Notes: generated from the sequence alone by a model not told the origin. A DNA stretch of 64,000 bases from Asterella californica (GCA_036924285.1 JAYKYS010000006.1:28928001-28992000); one strand, 5' to 3'; positions 34,170-44,823 are shown, counted from the first letter of the stretch. Numbers and translations: made by a program.

Positions 34170-37062
34170 TTCTACTTATTTTCTTTTCCTATTCAATCAA
34201 CATCTGAAGTTTAGAAGAAAAGGAGGAACCTATACGAAATGGAATGAAAGAAATGCTTTTGAAATTATCCCTGTAGCTGGACACTGAAGTTAGGGGACTT
34301 GTAAGAATCATTAAGTCCCCAAGCTTAAGCAGATCATGTTTATAAAGTGTTACAGTACTAAGTGACTTAAGGATTGTAGTCCTCATAGTCGAAGTTAGAG
34401 TTGATTAGAGTCGAAGTTCAGTTCATTTTGCACCTGAATCATATGAACTTCTGAAACAGCCATTCAGCGATGGAGTTGTCCTGAAAGAATCAATGCCTTT
34501 CAGTGGGTGGATTCAGTCGGGAGCTCGACTCTGAATCACCAGCACCGGCTTCAGGGCTGTCATATTGAATCGTATCTTCGTTGCATCTCCAACTTCCAAG
34601 TTGAATGCCGGCTTACACACTCTCTCATCTCTGGAACTTCCATATTATAATTTCCAGCTGTACAATGTCACAAGTTCTTATGAATCAAGAACGGATTTGA
34701 TGGGCTGTAGCCAGTAAGTTCGTTGAAAGCTGTGTGTGCGCATCTTATATCAAGTATCTATCTCGAAGAATTCATCCTTCCGAATCCATATCACTCAATC
34801 CATGTCACTCTGATGTCCCCGGCATGGCTGCTTCTACGGGATTCTGTGAATCGCCCGGTTGATGTGGTCCATAACATCATTCAGGTTCGGGCTCCTGCAA
34901 AGCCAGATACTCCTCTTGAATGTCATCTCAAGCTAATTACAGCAAAGTGAAAGACAAGGAGGAGATCCGATAAGACTAAAACCTCATCGGATGCCGCTAC
35001 CACAACCATTAGCGATTTGTGAGGAAAGCTCAATGAACAGGCAGGAGGACTTCATTCTCTGCTCTGTGGTCTTCAAAACCTTGCAGTAAGTACTAGTAAC
35101 CATAAAGCTTGGACTGAACCGTGAAGAAGTTTAATCCTTTTTGGAACTCATTTCTAAGTTATATGTTCAAAGAAGCAGCTAGTCTGCTAAAACCAAACTA
35201 GAACCAAACGGTTTATGAACAGAACCGTTTGAAATTTGTTTGAAGTGCATTATCAATGAACTCTTATCAGTAAAGTTCTAGATTTGGTAGGGCAATATAT
35301 ATAACACAAGTAGATGATACTATAATATTAATTTATTGATTAATATATCGTTAATAAAATATTGTTTATAAGTATTAGAGGAAAACTAATTATATATAAT
35401 GTCTCAAACTATTAAATTAACCTTAAGGATCATCTTTTTGGAAATTTATTTTAAAAACCATCCGTGTGAAAAACCAGTCCCTAACGCTTGCAAAACCGAA
35501 TTGTTTACAAATAATATATCTTCTTCTTTTCTTTAAAAAAATTTGGACCATTCTTCGGCTTTTGCTTGTAATCTGTTCGCAGGGGCCATACTAATCTTCT
35601 CTGTATCGTTCCAATTTAATCTTAATCTGATGTCCTTGAAAGGATATTTACAAATATCTAAACAATTTATTTCTGAATCCAATCGCAAAAGCGGTTAGAT
35701 CTTGTACGGTTTCGAGACTAAGCTGAGCCTGACTCCTAGACGTACAGCATATTCCTTAGAAGGTGCCTTGAGAAATTGCTGTAGCAGAGGCTCCTGCCCT
35801 CTCACCAGTTTTATGTTCCAATAGATGGGATTGCTGACCTAGCGAATTCGTTCCAAATGGTTATGGTGAGAGATCCTGTGGTTGTTAACATCACAACTGG
35901 CGGGCGATATCCACATCACGATGTTGATGTATACCGGTATGACCGATATGTACACCCGTCAACGTACCGGTACACACATTCGTTTGGAGCCACCAACGAA
36001 AGCTTTCGGATTATACATCAATGTTCGGTTTGTTGTGACTCTGTTGTAACAAAATTACTCCGCTCGGCCCTTGCGCCAAAATTATTCCTTGATCGGTCCT
36101 CGACCGGCATGGAAGGTAAATATAAGATTGATTGTCTTGATCTCACGCATTAGCCGAACGTAGTATAGAAGACGTTGTTGAGCGTTCTCTATACCCTAGA
36201 AAATATCACACTTCGCTCAATTGCAAGTCTCTGAGCGACTTGAATGGGAAACACGGTATTACTCGTACTCTCCTTGATCGAGCGGAAAGCGACATGCTGT
36301 TACACTTACCGGTAGCAGCGTGGTGACAGATAACAGAAAATACTACACTTGGCTGGCGGCTCACGCCTTTGAGCGACCATGGACTAACTTTCTTTCAAGG
36401 CGAAAGCGACTTGCTATTACAGTTATTAGCCACATCGTGCTCACGTTTCTTACAAGTCGTAGTCTGACAGGACAGAGACTTCTCGAGATCAGTTCGCGGT
36501 ACGGACGAAACCGCGTCTTTGTACATGTCACCGCGTATCCTCTCTAGAACTTCGGGTCACAAGGCAGTGTTTATAAGAAGTACCGCGCTCTGCCAAGTCT
36601 CATGCTCCTGCCTGCCGCCCACGCGTGTCATGTCTGGAAATTGAGAGAGGCTCTCGCAGCGGGGCCGGTTTTTCAAGCAAGCTCAGACTGCGCGCATTGC
36701 AATTGGGAAGTTGATTGTGGCTCCTGTGTCCGAATTCAAAAGGGATTCATAGACGTCAACAAAACCACTTGAGAAGGAGTTTTGCTGAGTTCATTTGTTT
36801 AGTTTACACTTGCGTACTTTGGTCCGTATCGTCATCCACCTTTCGTTTCTTTCTCAAACTCTTCGCAAGAATCAGTAGCAAGTGCACGCGCGCGTTGTCT
36901 TCGCTCTACTTTATTTCTCTTGATCATGATCCAGTTTTTGATCATTCTTACAGCTGCAGAGCGTTTGGCGATGGACTTACTAGGCCGAGGAGCACAATTT
37001 CGAAACGAGACTTGTGACTTACATCCTACAACAGATGACACATTTACAGGCAGTTACACGCT
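34170..37062. repeat. segmental duplication, left copy
   Basis: Aligns by eye, in the same order, with 40150-44230. Shared landmarks are the TTTAGAAGAAAAGGA block, GATCAATGCCTTTCAGTGGG, GTGAATCGCCCGGTTGATGT, the U6-like segment, the TTCCTTGATCGGTCCTC block, and the MDLLG...ETCD start of the PPC gene. Similarity stops at 37062/44223. The duplication probably began inside the 31473-33134 gene, since its relic sits just left of the right copy. The + frame at 34723-34950 lies in the shared part but is disrupted in the other copy. Confidence 0.85.
35541..35645 (-). ncRNA. U6 snRNA-like pseudogene, left copy
   Basis: On the minus strand the sequence follows plant U6: a 5' stem TCCTTTCAAGGACATC, ATTGGAACGATACAGAGAAG with the ACAGAGA box, ATTAGTATGGCCCCTGCG, and GAATGGTCCAAATTTTTTT ending in a Pol III-type T run. 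It departs from functional U6 by an extra 5-6 nt before ATTGGAACG, by AGC changed to AGT directly after the ACAGAGA region (a catalytic-triad position), and by a scrambled internal stem-loop stretch. I therefore call it a pseudogene. I did not find a clear upstream sequence element. Confidence 0.8.
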
Positions 37063-37079
37063 TCTTAGCCTCATTTTAT

Positions 37080-37980
37080 GGCTGCAAACGGTCTCACGGT
37101 CACTGGCAAGCGCTGCCGATTTTATTTCTGAAGAGACATCCAATCCGTCCAATGGTGAGATTCCGTTGTTAGTGGGAGTGGAATTCCCGGTCTCGGATCC
37201 CAACTGCTCGAGTTGCCTTAATTTCAAGAATCTTTGAGAGCTTCTCTCGCCAAATCCATTTGTCCATCGGGATCAAGCTCGTGGTTTGGATTCCTCACCA
37301 AACTCGGAACTCGAGTGAATTGGTTTAGAGATTTCTCACCATTGTCCGTCCAACTTCTCGGGAAAACCCTCGAAAATGTATCAGAAGGAGTCCAAGTGTG
37401 CCCATTAACTATACCGCTAGAGCTGCACTTTCCTGAAGTGACATCCGACCCGTCCAATGATGAGATTCCGTTGTTAGTGGGAGTCGAATTCCCAGTTTGG
37501 GATCCCAACTGCTTCAGCTCGAGTTGGGTTTTCAGCAATTCTTCTCGCTCCATCAGAGCTTCCGTCGCCAAAGCTAGCAGTCCATCGGGATAGAACTCGT
37601 GGTTTGGACTCCTCATCAGACTCGGAATCCGAGTGCATTGAATTCGTGATTTCTCGCCATTCTTAACCAAACCTCTAAAAAATGCGCTCGGAAGTGTATT
37701 CGAAGGAGTCGAAGGTACGACAACGGTCTCACGATCATTGGCAAGTGCGCCGATGACACCGTTGCACTTCCCTGAAGAGACATCCAACCTTCCAGTGATG
37801 AGATTCGGCTGTTAGTGGGAGTGGAATTCCCAGTGTAGGCTCCCAACTGCTGCAGCTCGAGTTGCAGCTCCATCACAGCTTCTCTCATCAAATCTAGTCG
37901 TCCATCGACATCAAGCTCGTGGTTTGGATTCCTCTCCAGACTAGGATCGAGTGAATTGGTTTCGTGAGTTCTCACCATTA
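37080..37980 (-). pseudogene. broken coding region with three ~110-aa tandem repeats
   Basis: Three successive units share NPNHELDPDG, a short coiled-coil-like helix (EALMEREELLKTQLELKQLG), TGNSTPTNNGISSL and (D/V)xSGKC blocks. The TGNSTPTN core recurs at about 37171, 37476 and 37814 on the + coordinate, giving periods of 305 and 338 bp. Unit A to B is broken by a frameshift near 37787, and unit B to C by another near 37224, so no single frame spans all three. The longest piece (37224-37787) holds 187 codons. The family is unknown to me. It starts exactly where the duplicated block ends, on the opposite strand to the PPC-gene start. Confidence 0.55.
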
Positions 37981-38020
37981 TCCGTCAAACTTCTCCCGGA
38001 GGAGTCGGGTGTATGACAAA

Positions 38021-38190
38021 CCTCCCAAGAGGAGATGAAGATGTTGTCGGGTATGTTGCAAAGCTCGCGACTGGAATCCTCCCAAGAGGAGACCAAGAGG
38101 AGACGAAGAGGTTGTCGGGTATGTTGCAAAGCTCGCGACTGGAATCCTCCCAAGAGGAAACGAAAAGGTTGTTGGGTCTGTTAAGCAACC
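38021..38190. repeat. 57-68 bp tandem repeat, three copies
   Basis: Units start with CCTCCCAAGAGGA at 38021, 38078 and 38146 and share TTGTCGGGTATGTTGCAAAG and CTCGCGACTGGAAT. The second unit has an 11-bp internal duplication. A further related unit lies inverted at about 38460-38530 (GTCTCCTCTTGTGAGGCTTC...), so the region 38.02-38.53 kb is both tandem and inverted. Confidence 0.85.
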
Positions 38191-38599
38191 TCGATCTCTC
38201 CAAGCTTAAGGATTCAAGCTTTTGTTGATACTGTACCCCATGCAGTTTCAAACAACGAAAAGGATGGGGAGAACCTCCCATATCCTACGAGTTATACCGA
38301 GCATGCCAAATTGGTTCCCCTGGTGCACAAGTCGAAGATATGTCTATACGAGCGTTCATAACTTTCGGGCCGCCGTTCAACGCCTCACTGGACCTTTGAC
38401 CCCGTCGAGGAACGCACACTCGCCAATGCTGCCTTCTCCACCTGGCTCAGGGACACTTTCAGACGTTGTGGCACACTCGAAAACATCTTCGTCTCCTCTT
38501 GTGAGGCTTCCAATCGCGAGCTTTGTTACACAACAGTTCAGAGTAGCAAGTGAATATAGACTAGCTTCATCTGAAGTTATTTAGAGATCGGAAGTAACT

Positions 38600-39992
38600 C
38601 GTTAAGATTTACGTAACAACTACTGTAACCGTGAAGCTGGAAAGTAGCTGATATAGTTAGAGATATAAAGTTATATAGTGAGAGAAAGTTAACTCCTAAG
38701 GAATTATTGTAGCCGTAAAGCTGCACGTCAAGGACTATGATGAAGGACACAAAGTAGCTAGTGTGACGTTGAGCAGTCTTCTCAACTGATAGACACCCTT
38801 ACAACATATAAGACCATTCAAACTTCGATGGAATTTGGTGAAGAGTATGATGTGACTAGATTTCTCTGAGCACCACAACCTTTAAATGTCATTTTCATTC
38901 CGTACTAGCATGTAGAGAAGCCGAAGAACCCTGTAGAAACATCGTGATCTGATATTGATCATGATAGATGATGTTAATTGAGGGAACTTCAACCTGCCAG
39001 TGGATTGACTTAGTCACGTCTGCACAATATTTTATTTCCTTAAAAGAAAAAGAGTACATGACAATTGTAGAAAAAGTTCACTTAGTCTATCCGTTTCTTG
39101 AAGAGTTTCTAGTTTCGTTGTGGGGTGAAATAGTTATCGTCTAGATCTATACATTGTCATATATATTATTATACTTACAAATTACCGCCTATCTATTAGG
39201 AGACGTGAAACTTGCAGTTGGAAGATTTGCTAAATATTCTTGGGTTACGCGGGAGTTACTCTTTGGCCAGGAGTCCGCTGACATTTTCTAAGGATATATA
39301 ATTAGGAGGTGCTAGTAGAGACCGTGGTCGTTTCTTACTTGCATTTCATTAGGTTTGGTAGAGAATTTTGGCCGAAGGGTCCAAATTTAATATTTAAGGT
39401 AATGATTGTAAGTTTCAGAAGAAAAAATAAAATTATAAATAGTACTGTCAAATCACAAGTACTTCCATCAACGATCACGGTTCAGTTCAAAGTTACCCTT
39501 TGATAAACTACGTCTTTCTTTTTCTTTCCGATAAAGGATCTTCTTTCCCTAGCATAACTTTGACCCCCTTTTGTAATCTAGGGTCTGAGGGAGGTATGCG
39601 GCTTGTCTCATAGTAATTATTTCATGAAATTCTAACCCAGAATTATATGCTAGGAATAAACGTGTGGCTGAAGTTTCGCCAAACCAAATTTTGTCTATAT
39701 AGTTTTGGATTTGCAAATCAAAACCTACTTCTAGTAATCCTTTCAATATAGATTTGGATTTGCAAATCAAGTCTACTTCTAATTCTAATAATCCTTTCAG
39801 ACTAAGTTTCTGTTAGTTTCGCTCACGATAGTACGGTGTCCTTTTACTTTGGCAACATCGAATAACAGCTTCATTGAAAGAACATGGAAGTTTTTCACTG
39901 TAATAATCTTGATCTTGGAGGTGTTTTGAATGGTACGTATCCTTTCGGGAAAGCTATCATAAGTGTAATGCGTGTGCAGTCTAATAAGTTTC
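38600..39992. other. spacer with a 49-bp tandem repeat
   Basis: No gene recognised. GGATTTGCAAATCAA recurs at 39707 and 39756 with TCTACTTCTA...TAATCCTTTCA after each, a small tandem duplication. The rest is AT-rich. Confidence 0.5.
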
Positions 39993-40140
39993 TAACTCCG
40001 AGTACTGGAGCAGAGATTGATTCTGGATTGGAGACACCAAGAGCAGACGCAGTCCAGGATCGTTAACGTTCAACGATAAAGTTTAGATGAACATCAGTGA
40101 ATTCTAAGCTCGTGACTTTCTCCGTGAGTCAGGCTTAAGC
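39993..40140 (+). pseudogene. fragment of the GW/alpha-crystallin gene
   Basis: Matches two separated parts of the 31473-33134 gene: GAGTACTGGAGCAGA...GATTGATTC (as at 32044-32080), then GTCCAGGATCGTT...TTCAACGAT and GCTCGTGACTTTCTCCGTGA (as at 32220-32310). The sequence between is deleted, and stops interrupt the frame. It marks the left edge of the right-hand duplicate. Confidence 0.8.
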
Positions 40141-40428
40141 TAAAGGAAGGTTATTTTTCTTCTCTTTTTAATCAATTGTTAAAGTTTAGAAGAAAAGGAA
40201 GAATGTATACGCAAGGCTCTTAAGACTATCCCTGTCAAGAGGTCGAGAAATTCCCTCGAAATTTCGAGATTTAGTGTCGAAGTTCAAGTACATTTGACAG
40301 TCATTTGGCAGCTGGATATATCATACGAACTTCTGAAACAGCCATTGAGCGATAGAGTTGTCCTGAAAGGATCAATGCCTTTCAGTGGGTGGATTCAGTA
40401 GGGAGCTCGACTCTGATATCACCAGCAC

Positions 40429-40602
40429 AGGCTTCAGGGAGGTCACCTTCAATTCATTGTATCTTCTTCGCATATCCAATTGCCAAGTAAAATGCAGTCT
40501 TATACACTCTTGAAGAGGCTTCAGGGAGGTCACCTTCAATTCATTGTATCTTCTTCGCATATCCAATTGCCAAGTAAAATGCAGTCTTATACACTCTTGA
40601 AG
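40429..40602. repeat. perfect 87-bp tandem duplication
   Basis: Two adjacent 87-bp units beginning AGGCTTCAGGGAGGTCACC at 40429 and 40516 appear identical. Only one unit is present at the equivalent place in the left copy (about 34546), so this arose after the large duplication. Confidence 0.93.
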
Positions 40603-41322
40603 AATTTATCCTTCCATGTAACTCAGATGTCCCTGGCATAGCTGCTTCTCCGGATTCTGTGAATCGCCCGGTTGATGTGGTCCATAAAATCATTCAGGTT
40701 CCGGGTCCTGCATAGCCAAACACTCCTCTTGGATGTCATTTCATGCTACTAGCAAAGTGAAAGAAGAAGAGGAGATTCAATAAGACTAAAATCTCGTAAG
40801 GATGCCAGCATCGGTACCATTAGAGAACCGATGCTCGAAATGTCACGAAAGTGCTCAATGAACACACCCAAGGAATTTAATCTGAGACTCTGTTAGGTGG
40901 TCTTGAAAAGCTTGCAGTAAGTAATTAACAACAAAGCTTGAACTGAACCGTGAAGAAGTTTAATATGTTTGAGTAGCTCATGTCTGAATTATGAGTTCAA
41001 AGAAGGAGCTAATTTGCCCAAACCAAACTAGACCCAAACTGTTTTATTAACAGAACTGTTTGAAATTTGTTTTAACTGCAGTATGACAACTTTTATCAGT
41101 AAAGTTCTAGATCTAGATTTGTTTGGCTACATATAACACAATTACACGATACTACAGTATTTAATTTACAAAGATCATAAATAATTTACTTATTGAAACT
41201 ATAGAATGAACCTTAAGGATCATTTATTTTGGGAATCAGACTGTTTAAAAACCATCCATATAAAAAACCAAACCCTTGCAAACTGAATTATTTATAAATA
41301 AATTTACCTCTCCTTTTTTAAT

Positions 41323-41424
41323 AAAAATTTGGAGCACTTTTCTATTTGTGCTTGTCATCTTTGCGCAAGGGACATACTAATCTTCTATGTATCTTTTCAA
41401 TTTTATCGGATGCCCCAGAAAGAA
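41323..41424 (-). ncRNA. U6 snRNA-like pseudogene, right copy
   Basis: The minus strand reads GGGGCATCCGATAAAATTG, AAGATACATAGAAGATTAG, CCCTTGCGCAAAGATGACAA, GCACAAATAGAAAAG, then CTCCAAATTTTTA. It keeps CATCCGATAAAATTG and GCGCAAAGATGACAAGC better than the left copy, but the ACAGAGA box is mutated to ACATAGA, and it shares the AGC-to-AGT change. The two copies therefore decayed differently from one already altered ancestor. Confidence 0.8.
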
Positions 41425-41674
41425 TTCTAAACAAACTGTTTCTGAACCCAACCGCAAAAGCGGTTAGGTATTGTACGGGTAGGAACCAAGACTGACTCCT
41501 AAACGTAAAGAGTATTGCTTCTATAGCTAGAAGGTATCGTAAGAAACTTGCTGTAAACCCTCTCGGCAGGAGCTTCTAGTACACGCAGATGGTGTTACTC
41601 ATATTGCTTGTTTCCAGCCTACCTAGAGAATTAGTTTCAAATGATTGTGGTGAGAGTTCATGTGGTTGTTTAAC

Positions 41675-42017
41675 CTCCGCTACTGATATTTAGGGTCTGG
41701 TTACAGAGACCCCTCGTTTTTTGATGTGCACAGATGTGAAAAGCGAACCTTTGAGTTGTTCACAGAACCTGTATCTTTTCATAATGTTTGAGTTTTACCT
41801 TCGTTCTTTACATGGTAGACAGCGTGGGAAAGCGAGTGAAAAGCACTATAATTTTATCAAAAAAGTTTTTGGTTTTCATCTAAGCATTATCAGAAACTAT
41901 TTTGTTAAATTTTAGGTTTTTTCTGTTCCAGATTCAAGCTGAGTGATTTTGAATTTAAAAACAATATTTAAAGAATATTGTCATCAGAACCCTTTTATAC
42001 CAAGAAGGGGGTTTAAC
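41675..42017. mobile_element. ~343-bp insertion flanked by GTTTAAC
   Basis: Present in the right duplicate, absent from the left, where a single GTTAAC joins the flanks. GTTTAAC occurs at 41668-41674 and again at 42011-42017, as for a target-site duplication around TTAA. Near the left end is a small palindrome, GGGTCTGGTTACAGAGACCC. The interior is AT-rich with no coding motif, so a non-autonomous DNA transposon (MITE) is the likeliest reading. Matching terminal inverted repeats are not obvious. Confidence 0.55.
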
Positions 42018-42250
42018 ATCACAACTGGCTGGTAACTCCACATCATGACGTTGAATACTGTCACATTCTTTTTGCGTCACTGATGAAAATGACACCAATG
42101 AAAGCGTTCAAATTATACATCAATGTTAAGTAATGTGGTAGTGATAGATTGTGAGATTACAAAGTGCTCGCTTCTGAAGTTAGACCATGACTATTGCTCA
42201 TTATATAATTTAAGACCTCATCTTCTAAGACAAGTTCTTCTAAATCTGGA

Positions 42251-42457
42251 TTATAATGCTTCATACGTCTTATAAAAATCATCAGGCAATGCTATCTCAT
42301 ATGTCTGTAGTGCATCTGACCATGATTTAATACACATTTTAGTCTTGAATGTGTAAGAATGTAAAGACATACAATCATCAAGTGTTACTTTAGCGGCAGA
42401 GTTAACGTCTTCTGAAGCTACCGGGGATGACGGTATGACAAGATTATCACAAGCCAT
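42251..42457 (-). CDS. hypothetical 68-aa ORF
   Basis: A short frame with protein-like composition (CDNLVIPSSPVASEDVNSAA, IKSWSDALQTYEIALPDDFY), found in the part of the right duplicate that the left lacks. No family recognised. It may be an exon or relic of an inserted element. Confidence 0.25.
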   Translation of the reverse strand: MACDNLVIPSSPVASEDVNSAAKVTLDDCMSLHSYTFKTKMCIKSWSDALQTYEIALPDDFYKTYEAL

Positions 42458-43355
42458 TCAGTATGTCCGAACTAGACAATATTTGTTGTAGAACCACCAC
42501 TGTAGAGATTAACATCTGCAAACAACGATAATTTCCTAAAAAACTCAATTTCTGAACACAAATCTGAAACATGTATGATTAAATCTACACTGAGAATTTC
42601 TCAAATATCAACATGTTGAGATTTTCTCTTTGGTATACATATAGTAGTGTGTATCTATCATACTTTCTACAAGCTGAATGTTAAGGTTCTGCTCAATAGC
42701 ATTGGTTGGTATGAGAATATTATGTACCATCAGTCATCTTGAATATAGCAAAAATAATACAAGAGACTCCAAACAAATAATACAAAGTAAAGATAAAAAA
42801 TATCTCAGATCAAGAAGATTATTTCTTTTCTCTCCTAACTACTTTATCTTCTTATTATTTTTGTTATGTCCTTTTATGAATGTTATTTTGGTCGGTTAGT
42901 TTAGAATCTATAGTGCAAGAGGTCTCGAGTTCAAAACTTGAGTCTATTGTTTTGATACTAGAAATCATTTAAACTGCGAATTGAGCTGTTTAAACCACAG
43001 TTAAAACTATTTGAACTTGAAATGAATCATTTAGATGGTAGGTTGAACCAAATCAATTTTAAATAGAACCATTTAAACCTAAATTGTTTAAAACAAAGCT
43101 GTTAAAACTTAAACCGTTTATAAACCAAACCATATATTTGTTTTGGTACCTGAAACAAAACGAACCACACCCCTTTGAACCACGGTTTTGTGGTTTGGTT
43201 CGACTCAATCCGAACTGGGGCAGAGGACTGCTGTTGTAAGGAAATTACTCAATCCATTGCGCCAAGATTATTCCTTGATCGGTCCTCCACCGCCACGGAA
43301 GGTAAGTACCGGGTAAGGAATGGTTGTCTTGATCTTACGCAGTGGCCAAACGTAG

Positions 43356-43363
43356 TATATAAG
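43356..43363 (+). promoter_or_regulatory. candidate TATA box for the PPC gene
   Basis: TATATAAGG lies about 780 bp before the PPC start codon. The same position in the left duplicate reads TATAGAAG, so this TATA is intact only in the copy next to an intact gene. An acceptor-like TTCTTGCAG ends at 44119, so a long 5' UTR with an intron is plausible. Confidence 0.4.
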
Positions 43364-44136
43364 GACGTTGTTGAGCGTTCTCTCACTTCGCTCAATTGCA
43401 AGTCTCTCAGCGAATTGAATTGGGAACACGGTATTACTAGTTCTCTCCTTGAACGGCCAGAAAGCGACCTGTTGCTACACTTACCGGTAACAGCGTGGTG
43501 ACAGACACCAGAAAATACTACACTTGGCTAGTGGCTCACGCTTTTGAGCGACCATGGTATAACTTTCCTTGAAGGCGAAAGCGACTTGCTATTACAGTTA
43601 TTTGTCACATCGTGATGGCGTTTCTTACAAGTCGCAGTCTGACAGGACAGAGACTTCTGGAGATCAGTTCGCGGTACGGACGAAACCGCGTATTTGTACA
43701 TGTCACCGCGTAATCCTCTCTAGAACTTCGGGTCACAAGGCAGTTTTATAAGAAGTACCGCGCTCTACCAAGTCTCATGCTCCTACCTGCCGCCCACGCG
43801 TGTCATGTCTGGAAATTGAGAGAGGCTCTCGCAGCGGGGCCGGGTTTTCAAGCAAGCTCAGACTGCGCACATTGTAATTGGGAAGTCGACTGTGGCTCCT
43901 GGTTCGAATTCAAAAGGGATTCATAGACGTCAACAAAATCACTTGAAAAGGAGTTTTGCTGAGCTCATTTGTTTAGTTTACACTTGCATACTTTGGTCCG
44001 TATCCTCTCTTTTGTTTCTCAAACTCTGAGAAAGAATTAGTAGCAAGTGCACGCGCGCGTTGTTTTCGCTCTACTTTATTTCTCTTGATCATGATCCAGG
44101 GTTTGGTTCATTCTTGCAGCTGCAGAGCTTTTGGCG

Positions 44137-44823
44137 ATGGACTTACTAGGCGGACGAGCACAGTTTCAAAACGAGACTTGTGACGTTCATCCTACAACAG
44201 ATGACACATTTACTGGCAGTTATACGCTGCTTCTTATGGGAGAGCCTCTGGATCCAAGTAGAGTATTGAAGCAGTCTCATGGTTATGAGTTCGAACAAGA
44301 TACTTTGCTGATTGGCGAGGCTCTTGGCTCACAAGATGTACCAGAAGAAGGTTTTAAGGAACAATCAGAAGTAGACCCGACGAAAGGATCTACGCTCAAC
44401 AGCAAGCCTTCGGGTTTGATTCACACGTGGACGCCATCTGCATCAATCTTTACAACGGAAACTTACCAGAGCATGAGAATCTGTTCACTGGAAATTCCGG
44501 CTGGCAAATACGTGGTGGATTTTCTTACCCGCTTTGCAAGAACAAATTCAAGACCCGGAGTAGCATTAACTGTAACAGGCGGCAACGGCACTGTGTGCAA
44601 TCTTAAGCTGCAAAGTCCTTGGAGAAACGACCTACATGTCGGTGGGAATGCCGAAATCGTTACCATCTCAAAAACATTTCAAGCTGACTGGTGGGGCTCA
44701 ATGAAGGACACTAGTGTCGCCATCATGGTAGTAAACAGTTCACGGGAACTATGCGGTGGAACTGTGAAGGGAGATATGCAGGTAGTGGACCAGGTTATTT
44801 TGAATGTGTGTATATTTTCATGA
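44137..44823 (+). CDS. PPC/DUF296 (AHL-type) domain protein
   Basis: A 228-aa protein starting at the ATG at 44137. The C-terminal half, about residues 112-226, is a PPC/DUF296 domain: MRICSLEIPAGKYVVDFLTR, FART, ALTVTGGNGTVCNLKLQSP, GGNAEIVTIS, and VAIMVVNSSRELCGGTVKG followed by a hydrophobic end. This domain trimerises in AT-hook nuclear-localised (AHL) proteins, which bind AT-rich DNA and recruit chromatin factors. No AT-hook (RGRP-type core) is present in the N-terminal 110 residues, which are acidic and polar, so it is either an atypical PPC protein or its hook lies in an exon I missed. The first ~30 codons (MDLLGGRAQFQNETCD...) are repeated at 36969-37062 with no PPC domain after them. 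The domain call is confident; the N-terminus is less so. Confidence 0.82.
   Translation: MDLLGGRAQFQNETCDVHPTTDDTFTGSYTLLLMGEPLDPSRVLKQSHGYEFEQDTLLIGEALGSQDVPEEGFKEQSEVDPTKGSTLNSKPSGLIHTWTPSASIFTTETYQSMRICSLEIPAGKYVVDFLTRFARTNSRPGVALTVTGGNGTVCNLKLQSPWRNDLHVGGNAEIVTISKTFQADWWGSMKDTSVAIMVVNSSRELCGGTVKGDMQVVDQVILNVCIFS

Larger units (their letters stand above)
40150..44230. repeat. segmental duplication, right copy
   Basis: Partner of 34170-37062 but about 1.2 kb longer, because of an 87-bp tandem duplication (40429-40602), a ~343-bp insertion (41675-42017) and about 1.07 kb of extra sequence (about 42135-43200). The extra sequence includes a TTTAAACC-rich stretch at 42960-43140 and a tRNA-like GTCTCGAGTTCAAAACTTGAG segment near 42920. 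Confidence 0.85.

Noticed and set aside
37234..37593. 119-codon + frame
   Set aside because: Antisense to the three-unit repeat region, whose minus-strand translation is conserved between units.
43860..43920. Possible tRNA around GGTTCGAATTC
   Set aside because: The B box is good, but there is no consistent acceptor stem, and the duplicate at 36.7 kb has a changed B box.
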